Shown one piece after another: positions 37,630-46,756 of a stretch of DNA of 64,000 nucleotides (the first letter of the stretch is position 1; every line of letters starts with the position of its first letter). The DNA is taken from assembly GCF_000243415.2 (NCBI RefSeq), contig NZ_KI912270.1, positions 3,410,001-3,474,000 of the forward strand, in the 5' to 3' direction. Below the pieces are notes generated by a model. It was not told the origin of the DNA and did no database searches. It saw only the letters and a program-made list of their open reading frames with translations. Origin of the DNA: Mycolicibacterium tusciae JS617 (GTDB lineage Bacteria > Actinomycetota > Actinomycetes > Mycobacteriales > Mycobacteriaceae). The translations under genes were made by a program, and so were the position numbers.

Positions 37630-38418
37630 ATGGCTGCTCCCATTGGACAGCTCACCCGAGGCACCACCGGCTACAACCGACTGCGACGCAGCGACCGCTG
37701 GCTGGTGCATTCGCGACGAGTCCGCGCCGCGCTGCTCTCCGCCGCCGACCCGCTGGTGGTCGACCTCGGCTATGGCGCACTGCCGGTGACGACCCTGGAA
37801 CTGGCCGAGCGCATGCGCATGGTGCGCAGCGACGTTCGGGTCATCGGCCTCGAAATCCATCCCGACCGGGTCAAGGCGGCGCGAGCGGCCGGCAGCGAGA
37901 CAGTCGAATTCGCTTTGGGCGGTTTCGAATTGGCCGGGCGGCGGCCGGTTCTGGTGCGAGCGTTCAATGTGCTGCGCCAGTATCCGGTCGATGCGGTGGC
38001 CAAGGCATGGTCGACGATGCAACACCAGTTGGCTCCCGGCGGCCTGATCGTCGACGGCACGTGCGACGAGCTTGGACGGCTATGTTGCTGGGTGCTGCTC
38101 GACACGGACGGTCCGCTGAGCCTCACGCTGGCCTGCGACCCGTTCGCCATCGAGCGCCCGTCCGATCTCGCCGAGCGGCTGCCCAAGGTGCTGATTCATC
38201 ACAACGTCGACGGCCAGCCGATCCACGCGCTGCTGACGGCGGCCGACCGAGCGTGGGCCAGCGTGGCCGGGCACGGCGTCTTCGGCCCGCGGATTCGATG
38301 GCGCGCAATGCTGGATCTTCTGCGCGATAGCGGTTTTCCCGTTGAACCGCCACGGCGGCGGATGCGTGACGGCGTGCTCACGGTGCCGTGGTCAACCGTC
38401 GCACCGGTTCGCCGCTGA
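37630..38418 (+). CDS. Class I SAM-dependent methyltransferase-like protein
   Basis: A 262-residue Rossmann protein. VVDLGYGALPVTTLELAE is a variant SAM motif I (DLGYGALP instead of DxGxGxG); VIGLEIHPDRVKAA is motif II with its acidic residue. The later NVLRQYPVDAV region replaces the usual motif IV. Possibly an RNA or small-molecule methyltransferase; substrate unknown. Its last 30 bases run into the region before the nitrilase start. Confidence 0.75.
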   Translation: MAAPIGQLTRGTTGYNRLRRSDRWLVHSRRVRAALLSAADPLVVDLGYGALPVTTLELAERMRMVRSDVRVIGLEIHPDRVKAARAAGSETVEFALGGFELAGRRPVLVRAFNVLRQYPVDAVAKAWSTMQHQLAPGGLIVDGTCDELGRLCCWVLLDTDGPLSLTLACDPFAIERPSDLAERLPKVLIHHNVDGQPIHALLTAADRAWASVAGHGVFGPRIRWRAMLDLLRDSGFPVEPPRRRMRDGVLTVPWSTVAPVRR

Positions 38419-38450
38419 GCCGATCGCGCCAACGTTCTACGCTGGTCACC

Positions 38451-39287
38451 ATGCGCGTGGCCCTGGCACAGATCCGCAGCGGTACCGAACCCGCGGCCAA
38501 CCTCGACCTGGTCGAGGACTACACGCGACGCGCGGCCGATGCCGGGGCGCGGCTGGTGCTGTTCCCCGAGGCGACCATGTGCCGGCTCGGTGTGCCGTTG
38601 GCCTCCATCGCCGAACCGCTGGACGGGCCGTGGGCCACGGCAGTGCGACAGATCGCCGAGCGTGCGGGCATCGTCGTCGCCGCCGGCATGTTCGTCCCTG
38701 CCGGTACGCAGGAGGGGCGAGCGCGGGTGACCAACACCTTGATCGCAACGGGGCCCAGGGTCGACGCGCACTACGACAAGATTCACCTCTACGACGCGTT
38801 CGGGTTCACCGAGTCGAACACTGTGGCGCCGGGCCGTGAGCCCGTGGTGATCACGGTCGACGCCGACTCGGAACCCGTGAAGGTCGGCCTCACACTGTGT
38901 TACGACGTCCGCTTTCCCGAGCTGTACGTCGAATTGGCGCGCCGCGGAGCACAGCTCATCACCGTCCACGCCTCATGGGGCACCGGCGCCGGCAAGCTCG
39001 ACCAGTGGACGCTGCTGGCCCGGGCCCGCGCCATCGACACCACCGGCTTCATCGCCGCGGTCGATCAGGCCTATCCGGGTGACGAAATCGCCGCACTCGG
39101 ACCGACCGGGGTCGGCGGCAGCGTCGTCGCGTCCCCGTTGGGAGAAGTCGTCGCATCAGCAGGCGACGATCCGGCACTGATCGTCACCGATATCGACCTC
39201 GAAGCAGGCCGGAAAGCGCGCGAAACCATCGCGGTCATGAACAACCGCACAGATCAGCCCTGGCGTAAGGCAGAATCGCGGGGATGA
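38451..39287 (+). CDS. Carbon-nitrogen hydrolase (nitrilase superfamily)
   Basis: A 278-residue nitrilase-fold amidohydrolase with the Glu-Lys-Cys triad: Glu in LVLFPEATM, Lys in YDKIHLYDAFG, Cys in GLTLCYDVRFPELY. YDKIHLYDAFGF is seen in the Nit1/deaminated-glutathione amidase branch, so metabolite repair is a reasonable guess. ATG at 38451. The stop overlaps the next start (ATGA). Corresponds to Rv0480c. Confidence 0.9.
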   Translation: MRVALAQIRSGTEPAANLDLVEDYTRRAADAGARLVLFPEATMCRLGVPLASIAEPLDGPWATAVRQIAERAGIVVAAGMFVPAGTQEGRARVTNTLIATGPRVDAHYDKIHLYDAFGFTESNTVAPGREPVVITVDADSEPVKVGLTLCYDVRFPELYVELARRGAQLITVHASWGTGAGKLDQWTLLARARAIDTTGFIAAVDQAYPGDEIAALGPTGVGGSVVASPLGEVVASAGDDPALIVTDIDLEAGRKARETIAVMNNRTDQPWRKAESRG

Positions 39288-40237
39288 CAGACCCCTGGGA
39301 CCGCCGGAACCAGCCGCAGGGCCCACCGCCGCAGTATCCGCAGGGCCCACCGCAGTATTCGCAGGGGCCGCCACAGTATCCGCAGGGTCCACCGCAACAG
39401 CCACCGCAAGGGCCGCCGCCGCCGGGCTACGCCGCGCCTCCTGCACCCCCGCAGCAAGCGTCGGCCCCGCAACAGGAAGAGACGACGCCGCCCAAGAAGC
39501 GGAAGGGATTTCTTCGCGATCCGCTGTCGATCGTCCTCACAATCGTCATCGTCGTGGCGGTGGTCGCATCCGCGCTGATCGGCATCGAGTTGTACGCCCG
39601 CAACGAGGGCGAGACCAAAGTTGCGGCCGCCGTCGAATGTCTCGTAGAGGACACGGCCGACGTGTCATTCGGCTTCACGCCGCCGTTTCTGATGCAGCAC
39701 ATGTCCGGCCACTACACGAACATCCACATCGAAACCGCGGGGAATCAGATCCGGGATTTGAGCGGCATGAAAGCCGATGTGACCGTCAAGGACGTGCGGT
39801 TGGAGGACACTGCTGACTCCGGTGGCTCGATCGGGTCGCTCGTCGCGAAGATCGACTGGACGGCCGCTGGGATGACACAGTCCATCCAGAACGCCATTCC
39901 GCTCGTCGGCTCGTTGATTACCGGCGTGACGACAAACCCGTCCGACGGCACGGTCGAGTTGGAGGCAGCGCTCGGCAACATCGTGACCAAGCCTGCGGTC
40001 AAAAACGGCGCCCTCACGCTCGAGGTGACGGAGTTGACCGGACTCGGCTTCACCTTGCCGCGTGAGACGATCCAGCCTGCGCTCGACGCCCTCACCTCCC
40101 AGCTGACAAATGAGTTGCCGATGAACATCAAGGCCGACTCGGTGGAGGTTACCGACACCGGCGTGCAGACCCAGTTCTCGACCCAGAATGCGACGATCCC
40201 CAAGAGCGAGGACGACTCCTGCTTCTCCAGTATCTGA
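39284..40237 (+). CDS. DUF2993 (LmeA family) membrane-anchored protein
   Basis: A 317-residue protein. Residues 1-70 are Pro/Gln-rich with repeated QYPQGPP units; a single membrane helix (about residues 82-103, LSIVLTIVIVVAVVASALIG) leads to an external domain of about 215 residues. The domain pattern AAAVECLVEDTADVSFGFTP and repeated beta strands fit DUF2993, a TULIP-like lipid-binding fold, whose member LmeA promotes lipomannan elongation. Corresponds to Rv0479c. ATGA-coupled to the nitrilase. Confidence 0.85.
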   Translation: MTDPWDRRNQPQGPPPQYPQGPPQYSQGPPQYPQGPPQQPPQGPPPPGYAAPPAPPQQASAPQQEETTPPKKRKGFLRDPLSIVLTIVIVVAVVASALIGIELYARNEGETKVAAAVECLVEDTADVSFGFTPPFLMQHMSGHYTNIHIETAGNQIRDLSGMKADVTVKDVRLEDTADSGGSIGSLVAKIDWTAAGMTQSIQNAIPLVGSLITGVTTNPSDGTVELEAALGNIVTKPAVKNGALTLEVTELTGLGFTLPRETIQPALDALTSQLTNELPMNIKADSVEVTDTGVQTQFSTQNATIPKSEDDSCFSSI

Positions 40238-40249
40238 GTCAGTCCGTCG

Positions 40250-40584
40250 AATCGGACCATCGGAAGCTGTTGACGTACTTACCCATATCCATGGCGAGTT
40301 GAAGATTGACGCCGGACGGATGGCCTGTTCCGACGGTTCGGCGACCGGGGGGCGTCCACAATCCGGCGGGCACACACACTTGGGTTTGACGGGAGTGGCC
40401 AGCATCGCGGCCGTAACCCCTGCCGCGGCAACGACAGCCACGCCGATACCCATTGTTGCCAGTAGGCGAGTGTTGGAGGTGTCGGGTACCGCCACCGCAT
40501 CGCTGTCCGGTGCCATTCGTCGTGCGGTACGCGACGAACGCGACGCCGCATGGGCGGCGAACCGCAGTTCGGGCAGAACGGCAT
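40250..40584 (-). pseudogene. Decayed zinc-ribbon/membrane protein gene
   Basis: Reading the minus strand, one frame gives MPFCPNCGSPP (from 40584), a zinc-ribbon start. A second frame holds a membrane helix ATMGIGVAVVAAAGVTAAML (about 40465-40397) followed by KPKCVCPPDCGRPP. The two halves match a common actinobacterial layout (zinc ribbon, helix, Cys/Pro linker), but are joined by a frameshift, and the extracellular domain is missing. No intact gene is supported between 40238 and 40632. Confidence 0.5.
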
Positions 40585-40632
40585 ATCGGGTACGACGGTT
40601 CGCACTGCGGACATAGCACCCGACCACTGGGG

Positions 40633-40890
40633 TCATCCGGCTCCTGCTGTTCGTTCACCACGGCGGTCTGCACACCGACCCCTGAGTGCGATCATTGCGA
40701 ACGCGGCGACCAGGAAGTACAGCCCGAACTGCAGGCCAAGCGGGATCTGGTTGAAGTCCATCAGCGCGATCGCGGCGTACAGACCAAGTGTCACAACCAC
40801 ACTGGTTGCGATTACCGCTCGACGGCCGGATGTCCACCTGCGCAATAGGCAGGACCGATCTTCGGCTTCGCACACTTTTGGCACACTCAT
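40633..40890 (-). CDS. Small two-helix membrane protein
   Basis: An 85-residue protein with a hydrophilic start (MSVPKVCEAEDRS), two membrane helices (about residues 24-43 and 50-70) joined by a short loop, and a basic tail RGRCADRRGER. No conserved motif recognised. It lies alone between the decayed zinc-ribbon gene and deoC, so it may itself be poorly conserved. Confidence 0.55.
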   Translation of the reverse strand: MSVPKVCEAEDRSCLLRRWTSGRRAVIATSVVVTLGLYAAIALMDFNQIPLGLQFGLYFLVAAFAMIALRGRCADRRGERTAGAG

Positions 40891-40925
40891 AGCACGGATG
40901 CAGCAAACTATTTCAGTTGCGTCAG

Positions 40926-41678
40926 CTACTCGCCGAGACCCTCGAAACCGTCGAGTACCGACCGGGTCGCAGAAAGTCCCAGCCGGGTCGCGCCGGCATC
41001 GAGCATGGACACCGCGTCGGCTGTCGTGCGGATACCGCCGCTGGCCTTGACCTCGACACGAGGGCCGACGGCCGCGCGCATCACTTCGACTGCCCGCACC
41101 GAGGCACCGCCTGCTGGATGGAATCCTGTGGAGGTCTTCACGAAGTCCGCCCCGGCATCCTCGGCGGCCCGGCAGGCCGAGACGAGCGCCTCCTCCCCCA
41201 CGATACTGAGCAACACCGCCGACTCCACGATCACCTTCAGGACGATCTTCTCGCCGACGGCCGCCCGGACCGCAGTGACGTCCGCCGCCACGGCGGTGAA
41301 GTCACCGGACACCGCGGCACCAACGTCGATCACCATGTCGATCTCGGCGGCTCCCGCCGCCACCGCGAGGCGTGCCTCCTCGGCCTTGATCGCGCAAAGA
41401 TGCTTACCTGAAGGAAAACCCACGACCGCGGCGATGGGCTTGTCTTGCGCGCCCGATCGCTTCGCGACAGAGACCATGGACGGGGACACGCAGATCGCGT
41501 ACGCCCGGAGTTCAGTGGCTTCATCGACGAGGCGCGCGATGTCGTCCACGGTGGCTTCGGGTTTGAGCAGGGTGTGGTCGACGAGCGCGGCCACGTTCTC
41601 GCGGCGGTAGCTCTGCTCATCCCCGGGTCGTCCCCTGCGCTCCGCGCGTGGGCCCTCCGCTCCTGCCCGCCGTACCAC
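40926..41678 (-). CDS. deoC: Deoxyribose-phosphate aldolase
   Basis: A 250-residue class I aldolase that cleaves deoxyribose-5-phosphate. [11 protein letters not shown] is the family start, the Schiff-base lysine is in FVKTSTGF, and further lysines occur in [11 protein letters not shown] and [11 protein letters not shown]. The GTG at 41678 shares its first base with the stop of the upstream gene (TAGTG), adding about 28 basic residues before the conserved region; an in-frame GTG nearer [10 protein letters not shown] is an alternative. Confidence 0.92.
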   Translation of the reverse strand: MVRRAGAEGPRAERRGRPGDEQSYRRENVAALVDHTLLKPEATVDDIARLVDEATELRAYAICVSPSMVSVAKRSGAQDKPIAAVVGFPSGKHLCAIKAEEARLAVAAGAAEIDMVIDVGAAVSGDFTAVAADVTAVRAAVGEKIVLKVIVESAVLLSIVGEEALVSACRAAEDAGADFVKTSTGFHPAGGASVRAVEVMRAAVGPRVEVKASGGIRTTADAVSMLDAGATRLGLSATRSVLDGFEGLGE

Positions 41679-42082
41679 TAAAACGGTTCCTCGGTGCCGC
41701 CCGGGTTACAGCGCGTCGCCACCAATGTGTTGTCGTCGACCTCAGGCCGCCATGGCTCCAAATTCCAGCTGACCTTGCCGGGGTGGCCGAGTTCGGCCAG
41801 CTCCCAGTGGCAGATGAACTGTGCGTACATTCCTGGCATATCGGCGTCAGGTGAGAGCGCCAGGACTTCTTGCCATGCGGCCGCCTCGGTGTCGACGGTC
41901 GCGACGAGGGACGCCGACCGCCCCGCAGCCGTCGGATACACCCGCAGACTCGACAGGTCTCCCCACTTCGCCCAGTGGACGTGGTCGACGTACGGCGGCG
42001 CGGGAACCGGATCGGCGCCGGCGACCGGAGCGAAAGCCAGGGGCAAGAGCGCCGCCGCCACGGCCGCGACGAAACGCTTAAC
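41678..42082 (-). CDS. Small secreted protein (DUF2599/Rv0477-like) with a non-standard start
   Basis: Read from 42082 it gives a 134-residue exported protein: a perfect signal peptide [23 protein letters not shown], then a mature domain with two cysteines ([18 protein letters not shown]) and the DUF2599-like core [14 protein letters not shown]. The codon at the natural start is GTT, not GTG. It overlaps the TAA stop of the DUF2516 gene just as GTGA overlaps do elsewhere here. The next usable start, GTG at 42061, would remove the basic N-region of the signal. Confidence 0.7.
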   Translation of the reverse strand, partial: VKRFVAAVAAALLPLAFAPVAGADPVPAPPYVDHVHWAKWGDLSSLRVYPTAAGRSASLVATVDTEAAAWQEVLALSPDADMPGMYAQFICHWELAELGHPGKVSWNLEPWRPEVDDNTLVATRCNPGGTEEPF

Positions 42083-42374
42083 GGGACTTTCCCTGGATCT
42101 CCAGGATCTTCGGCCGCACGTCCACGAGATAAATCCCCGTCGCGACCGCAGCGATCGCGATGGCGAACACGGAAACCCCCGCAAGGCTGGTCAGCAGGCC
42201 GAAGGCACCCGCACCGCCGATGATCAGTAACCAGACCGGCTTGGTGAGCTTGCCCGCGGCGGTGTAGGCATCGGGCCGCTGCATGGCGGCGTGCACAAAC
42301 GCATAAAGAGTTGCGGCCAGCACTACCAGGGCCAAAAGTAAGAGGACGTAACCCGCCAAGTTTTGGAGCTGCAC
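42078..42374 (-). CDS. DUF2516 membrane protein
   Basis: A 98-residue protein with three membrane segments (about residues 7-30, 45-63 and 67-85), matching DUF2516 (Rv0476). [24 protein letters not shown] between the first two is the family signature. Ends [14 protein letters not shown]. Located between hbhA and the secreted protein, same strand. Function unknown. Confidence 0.85.
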   Translation of the reverse strand: MQLQNLAGYVLLLLALVVLAATLYAFVHAAMQRPDAYTAAGKLTKPVWLLIIGGAGAFGLLTSLAGVSVFAIAIAAVATGIYLVDVRPKILEIQGKSR

Positions 42375-42447
42375 GCTCCAAGCGTATGCGGGCTACGTCC
42401 CCTGGTCGACTCTGAGTCGCCCAGCTGGGCGACTGCGAACCGAAATG

Positions 42448-43068
42448 CTACTTCTGCGTGACCTTCTTGGCCGGAGCCTTCTTGGCCGGAGCCTTCTTCG
42501 CGGGAGCCTTCTTCGCCGGAGCCTTCTTGGCGGCACTCTTGGCAGGCGCCGCGGCCTTCTGGGCCTTCTTCGGCAGCTCGACGCCGACCAGCTTGGCGGC
42601 GCGCTCGCCGACCGCGCGGGTCTGGGTGGCCACATTGCCCAGTGCTTCCTGGGTCAGCTCGACGGCCTGGTCCGAATAGCGCTCGACGCGACCGGCGGCC
42701 TCTTCGAGAGCTGGCTGGCTGCGCAGCCGATCGATGGCGGCCTCGCCACGCTCGACCAGCTTGTTGTAGGAGGTCTGCGCGGCCTCGGCGTAGGTCTCGG
42801 CGAACTTGCGCAGCTCGTCGGAGCTCAGGCGCTCGCGAAGGTCACCGAACTGCGTCGGCAGCTCCTCCTGCAGCTTCGTCACACGCGCGCGGGTCTCGCC
42901 AACGCGGGTCTCGGCATCGCTGCGCGCATCGTCGGCACGCTCACGGAGAGCCGCGACGATCTCGTTGACGCGCTCGAGGGCCAGATCGGCGGCGCCGACT
43001 GCCGCAAGCAGCGGGGCCTTCAGGTCGTCAGCGGTCGGCTGGTTCTTGGCAACAGTCTTCTTAGCCAT
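42448..43068 (-). CDS. hbhA: Heparin-binding haemagglutinin
   Basis: A 206-residue surface adhesin. Residues 10-150 are a long coiled coil; the C-terminus is a Lys/Ala/Pro domain with four KKAPA units ending KKVTQK, which binds heparan sulfate and is lysine-methylated in M. tuberculosis. No signal peptide, as known for HbhA. The ATG at 43068 (MAKKTVAK) follows AAGGAAACACCGGC. In environmental species a storage-lipid or cell-aggregation role is more likely than host adhesion. Confidence 0.92.
   Translation of the reverse strand: MAKKTVAKNQPTADDLKAPLLAAVGAADLALERVNEIVAALRERADDARSDAETRVGETRARVTKLQEELPTQFGDLRERLSSDELRKFAETYAEAAQTSYNKLVERGEAAIDRLRSQPALEEAAGRVERYSDQAVELTQEALGNVATQTRAVGERAAKLVGVELPKKAQKAAAPAKSAAKKAPAKKAPAKKAPAKKAPAKKVTQK
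42462..42536. repeat. 15-bp tandem repeat encoding the HbhA Lys/Ala/Pro tail
   Basis: CCTTCTTGGCCGGAG and near copies (GGCC/CGCG/CGCC variants) recur in tandem about five times. Each unit encodes KKAPA on the minus strand. Unit number determines the length of the heparin-binding tail. Confidence 0.85.
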
Positions 43069-43146
43069 GCCGGTGTTTCCTTTCACTTCTGTTGTGGTGC
43101 TTCGGTATTGAGATTTGGTTTGGACTAACTCGGAGTTCGAAATGTT

Positions 43147-43578
43147 CTATTCAGTAGTCGGCTCCTCGTCGGTCTTGACGCCTGCGGCTTCGAGCTGCAG
43201 ATCCTCGTTCTGTTGACCCTCGTTCTGCTGGACGAACGACGTGTAGATCTCGAGCAGCACCTGCTTCTGCCGTTCGGTGATCGCCGAGTCGGTGATGATG
43301 ACGTCACGCACTTCGTTGTTCTCGCTCGGTTCCAGAATCCCGGCCCTTATGTAGAGAACTTCCGCAGACACTCGCAGCGCCTTGGCGATCTGGTTCAGCA
43401 CGTCGGCGGAGGGTTTCCGCAATCCCCGCTCGATCTGACTGAGATAGGGATTGCTGACGCCGGCCTTCTCGGCCAGCTGGCGCACCGATACCTGAGCGGC
43501 CTCGCGTTGCGTGCGAATGAAGGTGCCGATGTCCTGTGCAGCGTTGGACACCACAGCGGCGATTTCATCCTGCGGCAT
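43147..43578 (-). CDS. XRE family helix-turn-helix regulator
   Basis: A 143-residue protein with a Cro/C1-type HTH at residues 17-72 (IRTQREAAQVSVRQLAEKAGVSNPYLSQIERG) and a Glu/Gln-rich C-terminus. The ATG at 43578 follows GAGGGG. It corresponds to Rv0474, just upstream of hbhA on the same strand, and is an obvious candidate regulator of hbhA. Confidence 0.9.
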   Translation of the reverse strand: MPQDEIAAVVSNAAQDIGTFIRTQREAAQVSVRQLAEKAGVSNPYLSQIERGLRKPSADVLNQIAKALRVSAEVLYIRAGILEPSENNEVRDVIITDSAITERQKQVLLEIYTSFVQQNEGQQNEDLQLEAAGVKTDEEPTTE

Positions 43579-43669
43579 GCGTAACCCCCTCGTACATCGG
43601 GTAACCGGATAGCGACAAGCCCTACCGTACGACGGGGTGCTAACTTTTGCAAGCACTAGTTAGCGCAGG

Positions 43670-44995
43670 TCAGAAGAGTAGCTGGGCTATCGAATAGATC
43701 GCCAGGCCCGCCAGCGCACCCACCACAGTGCCGTTGATGCGGATGAATTGCAGGTCACGGCCGACGTGCAATTCGATGCGGCGACTGGCCTCGTCGGCAT
43801 CCCATCGCTCGATCGTCTCGGTGATGATCGCTGTGATCTCCGCCCCATATTGGGTGACGAGATGTTGAGCCGCTCGGATGATCCAGTTGTCGACCTTGTC
43901 GCGCAGGTCGACGTCGTCGCGCAACGACTCGCCGATGTGCACAACGGAATCGGCGATCCGCGTCCGCAGGGCCGACGAGGGGTCGTCGACCGATTCCAGG
44001 AAGATCCGCTTGGCCGTGGCCCAGGCGGTCTCGGCGGCCTTGGCGACCTCATCGCGGGCCATGATCTGTTCCTTGACGTTCTCGGCGCGCTGGATCGTCG
44101 CGTCGTCGTGCTGCAGGTCGTCAGCGAAGTCGAACAGGAACCGGGTGGCCGACCGTCGCAATTCGTGGTCAGGGTTGCGCCGCACCTTGTCGGTGAAGTC
44201 CATCAGCTCGCGATGAATCCGGTCGCCCACGAGGTGATCGACCCAACGGGGCGACCAGGTGGGCGAGTCACGCTCGACGACCCGCTCGATGATCTCGCCT
44301 CCGTTGAGCGACCACTGAAAGGCACGGTCCGCCAGCAATTGAATGAGCGCTTCCTGACGCCCCTCGGCCAGCAGTGAAGCAAGCACCCGCCCGATCGGAG
44401 GTCCCCACTTCGGCTCGGCGATGCGCTTGACGATCATCCGATCCAACACGTGCTGCACATCATCGTCGCGCAGCATCTCCACCAAAACTCGTAGTGCCGT
44501 TGATGTTTCGGCTGCAACCCGCTCGGCGTGTGCCGCATCCGACAGCCATTTGCCGAGCCGGCCCGCGACCTGCGCATCGCGCAGTTTGGTCTCGACGACC
44601 TCGGGTGACATGAAGTTCTCGCGCACGAATGCCCCGAGCCCCTCGCCGAGTTGGTCCTTTTTGCGCTTGATGATCGCGGTGTGCGGGATCGGGATCCCAA
44701 GGGGGTGCTTGAACAGTGCGGTGACCGCGAACCAGTCGGCCAGCGCGCCGATCATGCCTGCTTCCGCCGCGGCGCGGACGTACCCGATCCATGCCGACCC
44801 ACCACCCGCTCCGTGGGACTGGGCCCAGGTGCAGACCAGGAAGATCACCGTGGCGCCGAGCAGGAACGACAGTGCGACGACCTTCATCCGCCGCAGCCCG
44901 CGCCTGCGCTCCGCATCTGCGGCACTGTCGGCGCCCGCTAGCGACTCTGCAAAACCCCGCGGAGCCGGTGCGTCCTCGTTCGTTCTGTGTGCCAC
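43670..44995 (-). CDS. DUF445 membrane protein
   Basis: A 441-residue protein of the DUF445 family. A first membrane helix (KVVALSFLLGATVIFLVC) is followed by a second, AAAEAGMIGALADWFAVTALF, then the hallmark KHPLGIPIPHTAIIKRKKDQLGE. A long helical region and a final membrane helix (VVGALAGLAIYSIAQLL) complete it. I chose the GTG at 44995 over a TTG at 45037 because GGATGATGGGG precedes it. Corresponds to Rv0473. Function unknown. Confidence 0.85.
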   Translation of the reverse strand: MAHRTNEDAPAPRGFAESLAGADSAADAERRRGLRRMKVVALSFLLGATVIFLVCTWAQSHGAGGGSAWIGYVRAAAEAGMIGALADWFAVTALFKHPLGIPIPHTAIIKRKKDQLGEGLGAFVRENFMSPEVVETKLRDAQVAGRLGKWLSDAAHAERVAAETSTALRVLVEMLRDDDVQHVLDRMIVKRIAEPKWGPPIGRVLASLLAEGRQEALIQLLADRAFQWSLNGGEIIERVVERDSPTWSPRWVDHLVGDRIHRELMDFTDKVRRNPDHELRRSATRFLFDFADDLQHDDATIQRAENVKEQIMARDEVAKAAETAWATAKRIFLESVDDPSSALRTRIADSVVHIGESLRDDVDLRDKVDNWIIRAAQHLVTQYGAEITAIITETIERWDADEASRRIELHVGRDLQFIRINGTVVGALAGLAIYSIAQLLF

Positions 44996-45100
44996 AACCC
45001 CATCATCCGCTACCCGCGGAGTGGGGGGCCCAGCCAACAGCGCTCGAATACAGGAACGCCCGTACTATCAAGGAGAACTAGGGAACGGAATACGGCGATC

Positions 45101-45805
45101 GTGGCACAACCGACCTCGTCCGTCGCGCTCAAGACCGATGGACGCAAGAGGCGCTGGCACCAGCACAAGGTGGAGCGCCGCAATGAGCTTGTGGACGGCA
45201 CGCTGGAAGCGATCCGGCGCCGCGGCAGCAACGTCAGCATGGACGAGATCGCGGCCGAGATCGGCGTGTCCAAGACGGTGCTTTACCGCTACTTCGTCGA
45301 CAAGAATGACCTGACGACCGCGGTGATGATGCGGTTCGCGCAGACCACCCTGATCCCGAATATGGCCGCGGCGCTTTCGTCGAATCTGGACGGCTACGAG
45401 CTGACACGCGAGATCATCCGCGTCTACGTCGAAACGGTGGCCTCCGAGCCCGAGCCCTACATGTTCGTGATGGCGAACAACTCGGCGTCCAAGAGCAAGG
45501 CCGTCGCGAACTCAGAGCAGATCATCGCCCGCATGCTCGGCGTGATGCTGCGCCGCCGCATGGCCGAGGTGGGTATGGACACCGGCGGCGCGGCAGCGTG
45601 GGCGTTCCACACCGTCGGCGGCGTGCAGTTGGCCACGCACTCGTGGATGTCGGACCCCCGCATCAGCTCCGACGAGCTGATCGACTACCTGACGATGCTG
45701 TCCTGGAGCGCGCTGTGCGGCATCGTCGAGGTCGGCGGGTCACTGGAAAAGTTCCGGCAAGCCCCACATCCGTCGCCGGTTTTGCCGCGGCGCCTGCTTG
45801 ACTGA
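45101..45805 (+). CDS. TetR family transcriptional regulator
   Basis: A 234-residue TetR protein. HTH at residues 45-70 (MDEIAAEIGVSKTVLYRYF). A basic start (KTDGRKRRWHQHKVERR) precedes it. GTG at 45101. It is divergent from the DUF445 gene and corresponds to Rv0472c. The PPK2 gene begins 4 bases after its stop. Confidence 0.9.
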   Translation: MAQPTSSVALKTDGRKRRWHQHKVERRNELVDGTLEAIRRRGSNVSMDEIAAEIGVSKTVLYRYFVDKNDLTTAVMMRFAQTTLIPNMAAALSSNLDGYELTREIIRVYVETVASEPEPYMFVMANNSASKSKAVANSEQIIARMLGVMLRRRMAEVGMDTGGAAAWAFHTVGGVQLATHSWMSDPRISSDELIDYLTMLSWSALCGIVEVGGSLEKFRQAPHPSPVLPRRLLD

Positions 45806-45809
45806 GCGG

Positions 45810-46673
45810 ATGAGCGAGACCGACCTCCCGTCCCTGTGGACCCACGAGCCGCATATCCATCTCGAGTTCCGTCACGGCGACAAGGTCGTCGACATCGACA
45901 CCAGTGCGACTCCTGGCTTCAACGGCAAGAAGGCCGATGCGCCTGCGTTGCAGGCCGAGCGCAACGAGCGGTTCGCCGACCTGCAGGAGATGCTGTACGC
46001 CAACAGCCGCTCCGGCGATTCCCGGTCCATCCTGTTGGTGCTCCAGGGCATGGATACCACGGGTAAGGGTGGAATTGTCAAACACGTTGTCGGATCAGGG
46101 AATCCGCAGGGTATTCGATACACGAGTTTCGGCAAACCGACCACCGAGGAGCTGGCGCATCACTACCTGTGGCGCATCCGCAACGCGCTGCCGACCGCGG
46201 GCCACATCGGGGTTTTCGATCGCAGCCACTACGAGGACGTGTTGATCGTCCGGGTGCACAACCTGGTGGCACCCGATGTGTGGGGGGCGCGCTACGACGA
46301 GATCAACGCCTTCGAGAAGGCGCTCGTCGACGGCGGAATGACCATCATCAAAGTGGCGATGTTCGTCTCGCTCGACGAGCAGAAGGCCCGGCTCGCCGAG
46401 CGGCTAGAGCGGCCGGACAAGTACTGGAAATACAACCCGGCCGACGTCGACGAACGGCTGAAGTGGCCGCTGTACCAGGAGGCGTACCAGGCGCTGCTGG
46501 ACAAGACGTCGACCGACTATGCGCCTTGGCACGTGATCCCCTGCGACCGCAAGTGGTACAGCCGCCTGGCCATCACCGAACTGTTGATCGAGGCTCTCGA
46601 GGAGATGGACTTGTCTTGGCCCCCGGCCGATTTCGATGTCGAAGTCGAGAAGAAGCGGCTGGCGCAGGCCTGA
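45810..46673 (+). CDS. PPK2 family polyphosphate kinase
   Basis: A 287-residue PPK2. Walker A: LQGMDTTGKGGIVKHV; Walker B region: GVFDRSHYEDVL; lid-module arginines in ERLERPDKYWKY. PPK2 enzymes phosphorylate nucleotides with polyphosphate. I chose the ATG at 45810 (MSETDLPSLW); a TTG 12 bases earlier overlaps the TetR stop. It occupies the place of umaA/pcaA in M. tuberculosis. Together with the Ppx at 25.5 kb it is the second polyphosphate gene in this window. Confidence 0.92.
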   Translation: MSETDLPSLWTHEPHIHLEFRHGDKVVDIDTSATPGFNGKKADAPALQAERNERFADLQEMLYANSRSGDSRSILLVLQGMDTTGKGGIVKHVVGSGNPQGIRYTSFGKPTTEELAHHYLWRIRNALPTAGHIGVFDRSHYEDVLIVRVHNLVAPDVWGARYDEINAFEKALVDGGMTIIKVAMFVSLDEQKARLAERLERPDKYWKYNPADVDERLKWPLYQEAYQALLDKTSTDYAPWHVIPCDRKWYSRLAITELLIEALEEMDLSWPPADFDVEVEKKRLAQA

Positions 46674-46695
46674 GGTCTTCCTCTCGCCGAGCGCC

Positions 46696-46740
46696 CGCTT
46701 GTTTACGGCCTCACTCGGCCGATGCGTACAACAAGCGTGC
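46696..46740. terminator. Hairpin between convergent PPK2 and fadB2
   Basis: CGCTTGTT (46696-46703) pairs with AACAAGCG (46730-46737); an inner GGCC/GGCC pair (46707-46710, 46717-46720) adds to the stem. Its right arm GCGTACAACAAGCGTGC is nearly identical to the arm of the hairpin on the other side of fadB2. Confidence 0.65.
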
Positions 46741-46756
46741 GGTCGAGGACTCAGAT

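Noticed and set aside
40188..40616. Plus-strand frame of 142 codons in the 40.3 kb gap
   Set aside because: Overlaps the LmeA-like gene end and is antisense to the better-supported zinc-ribbon remnant; no motif.
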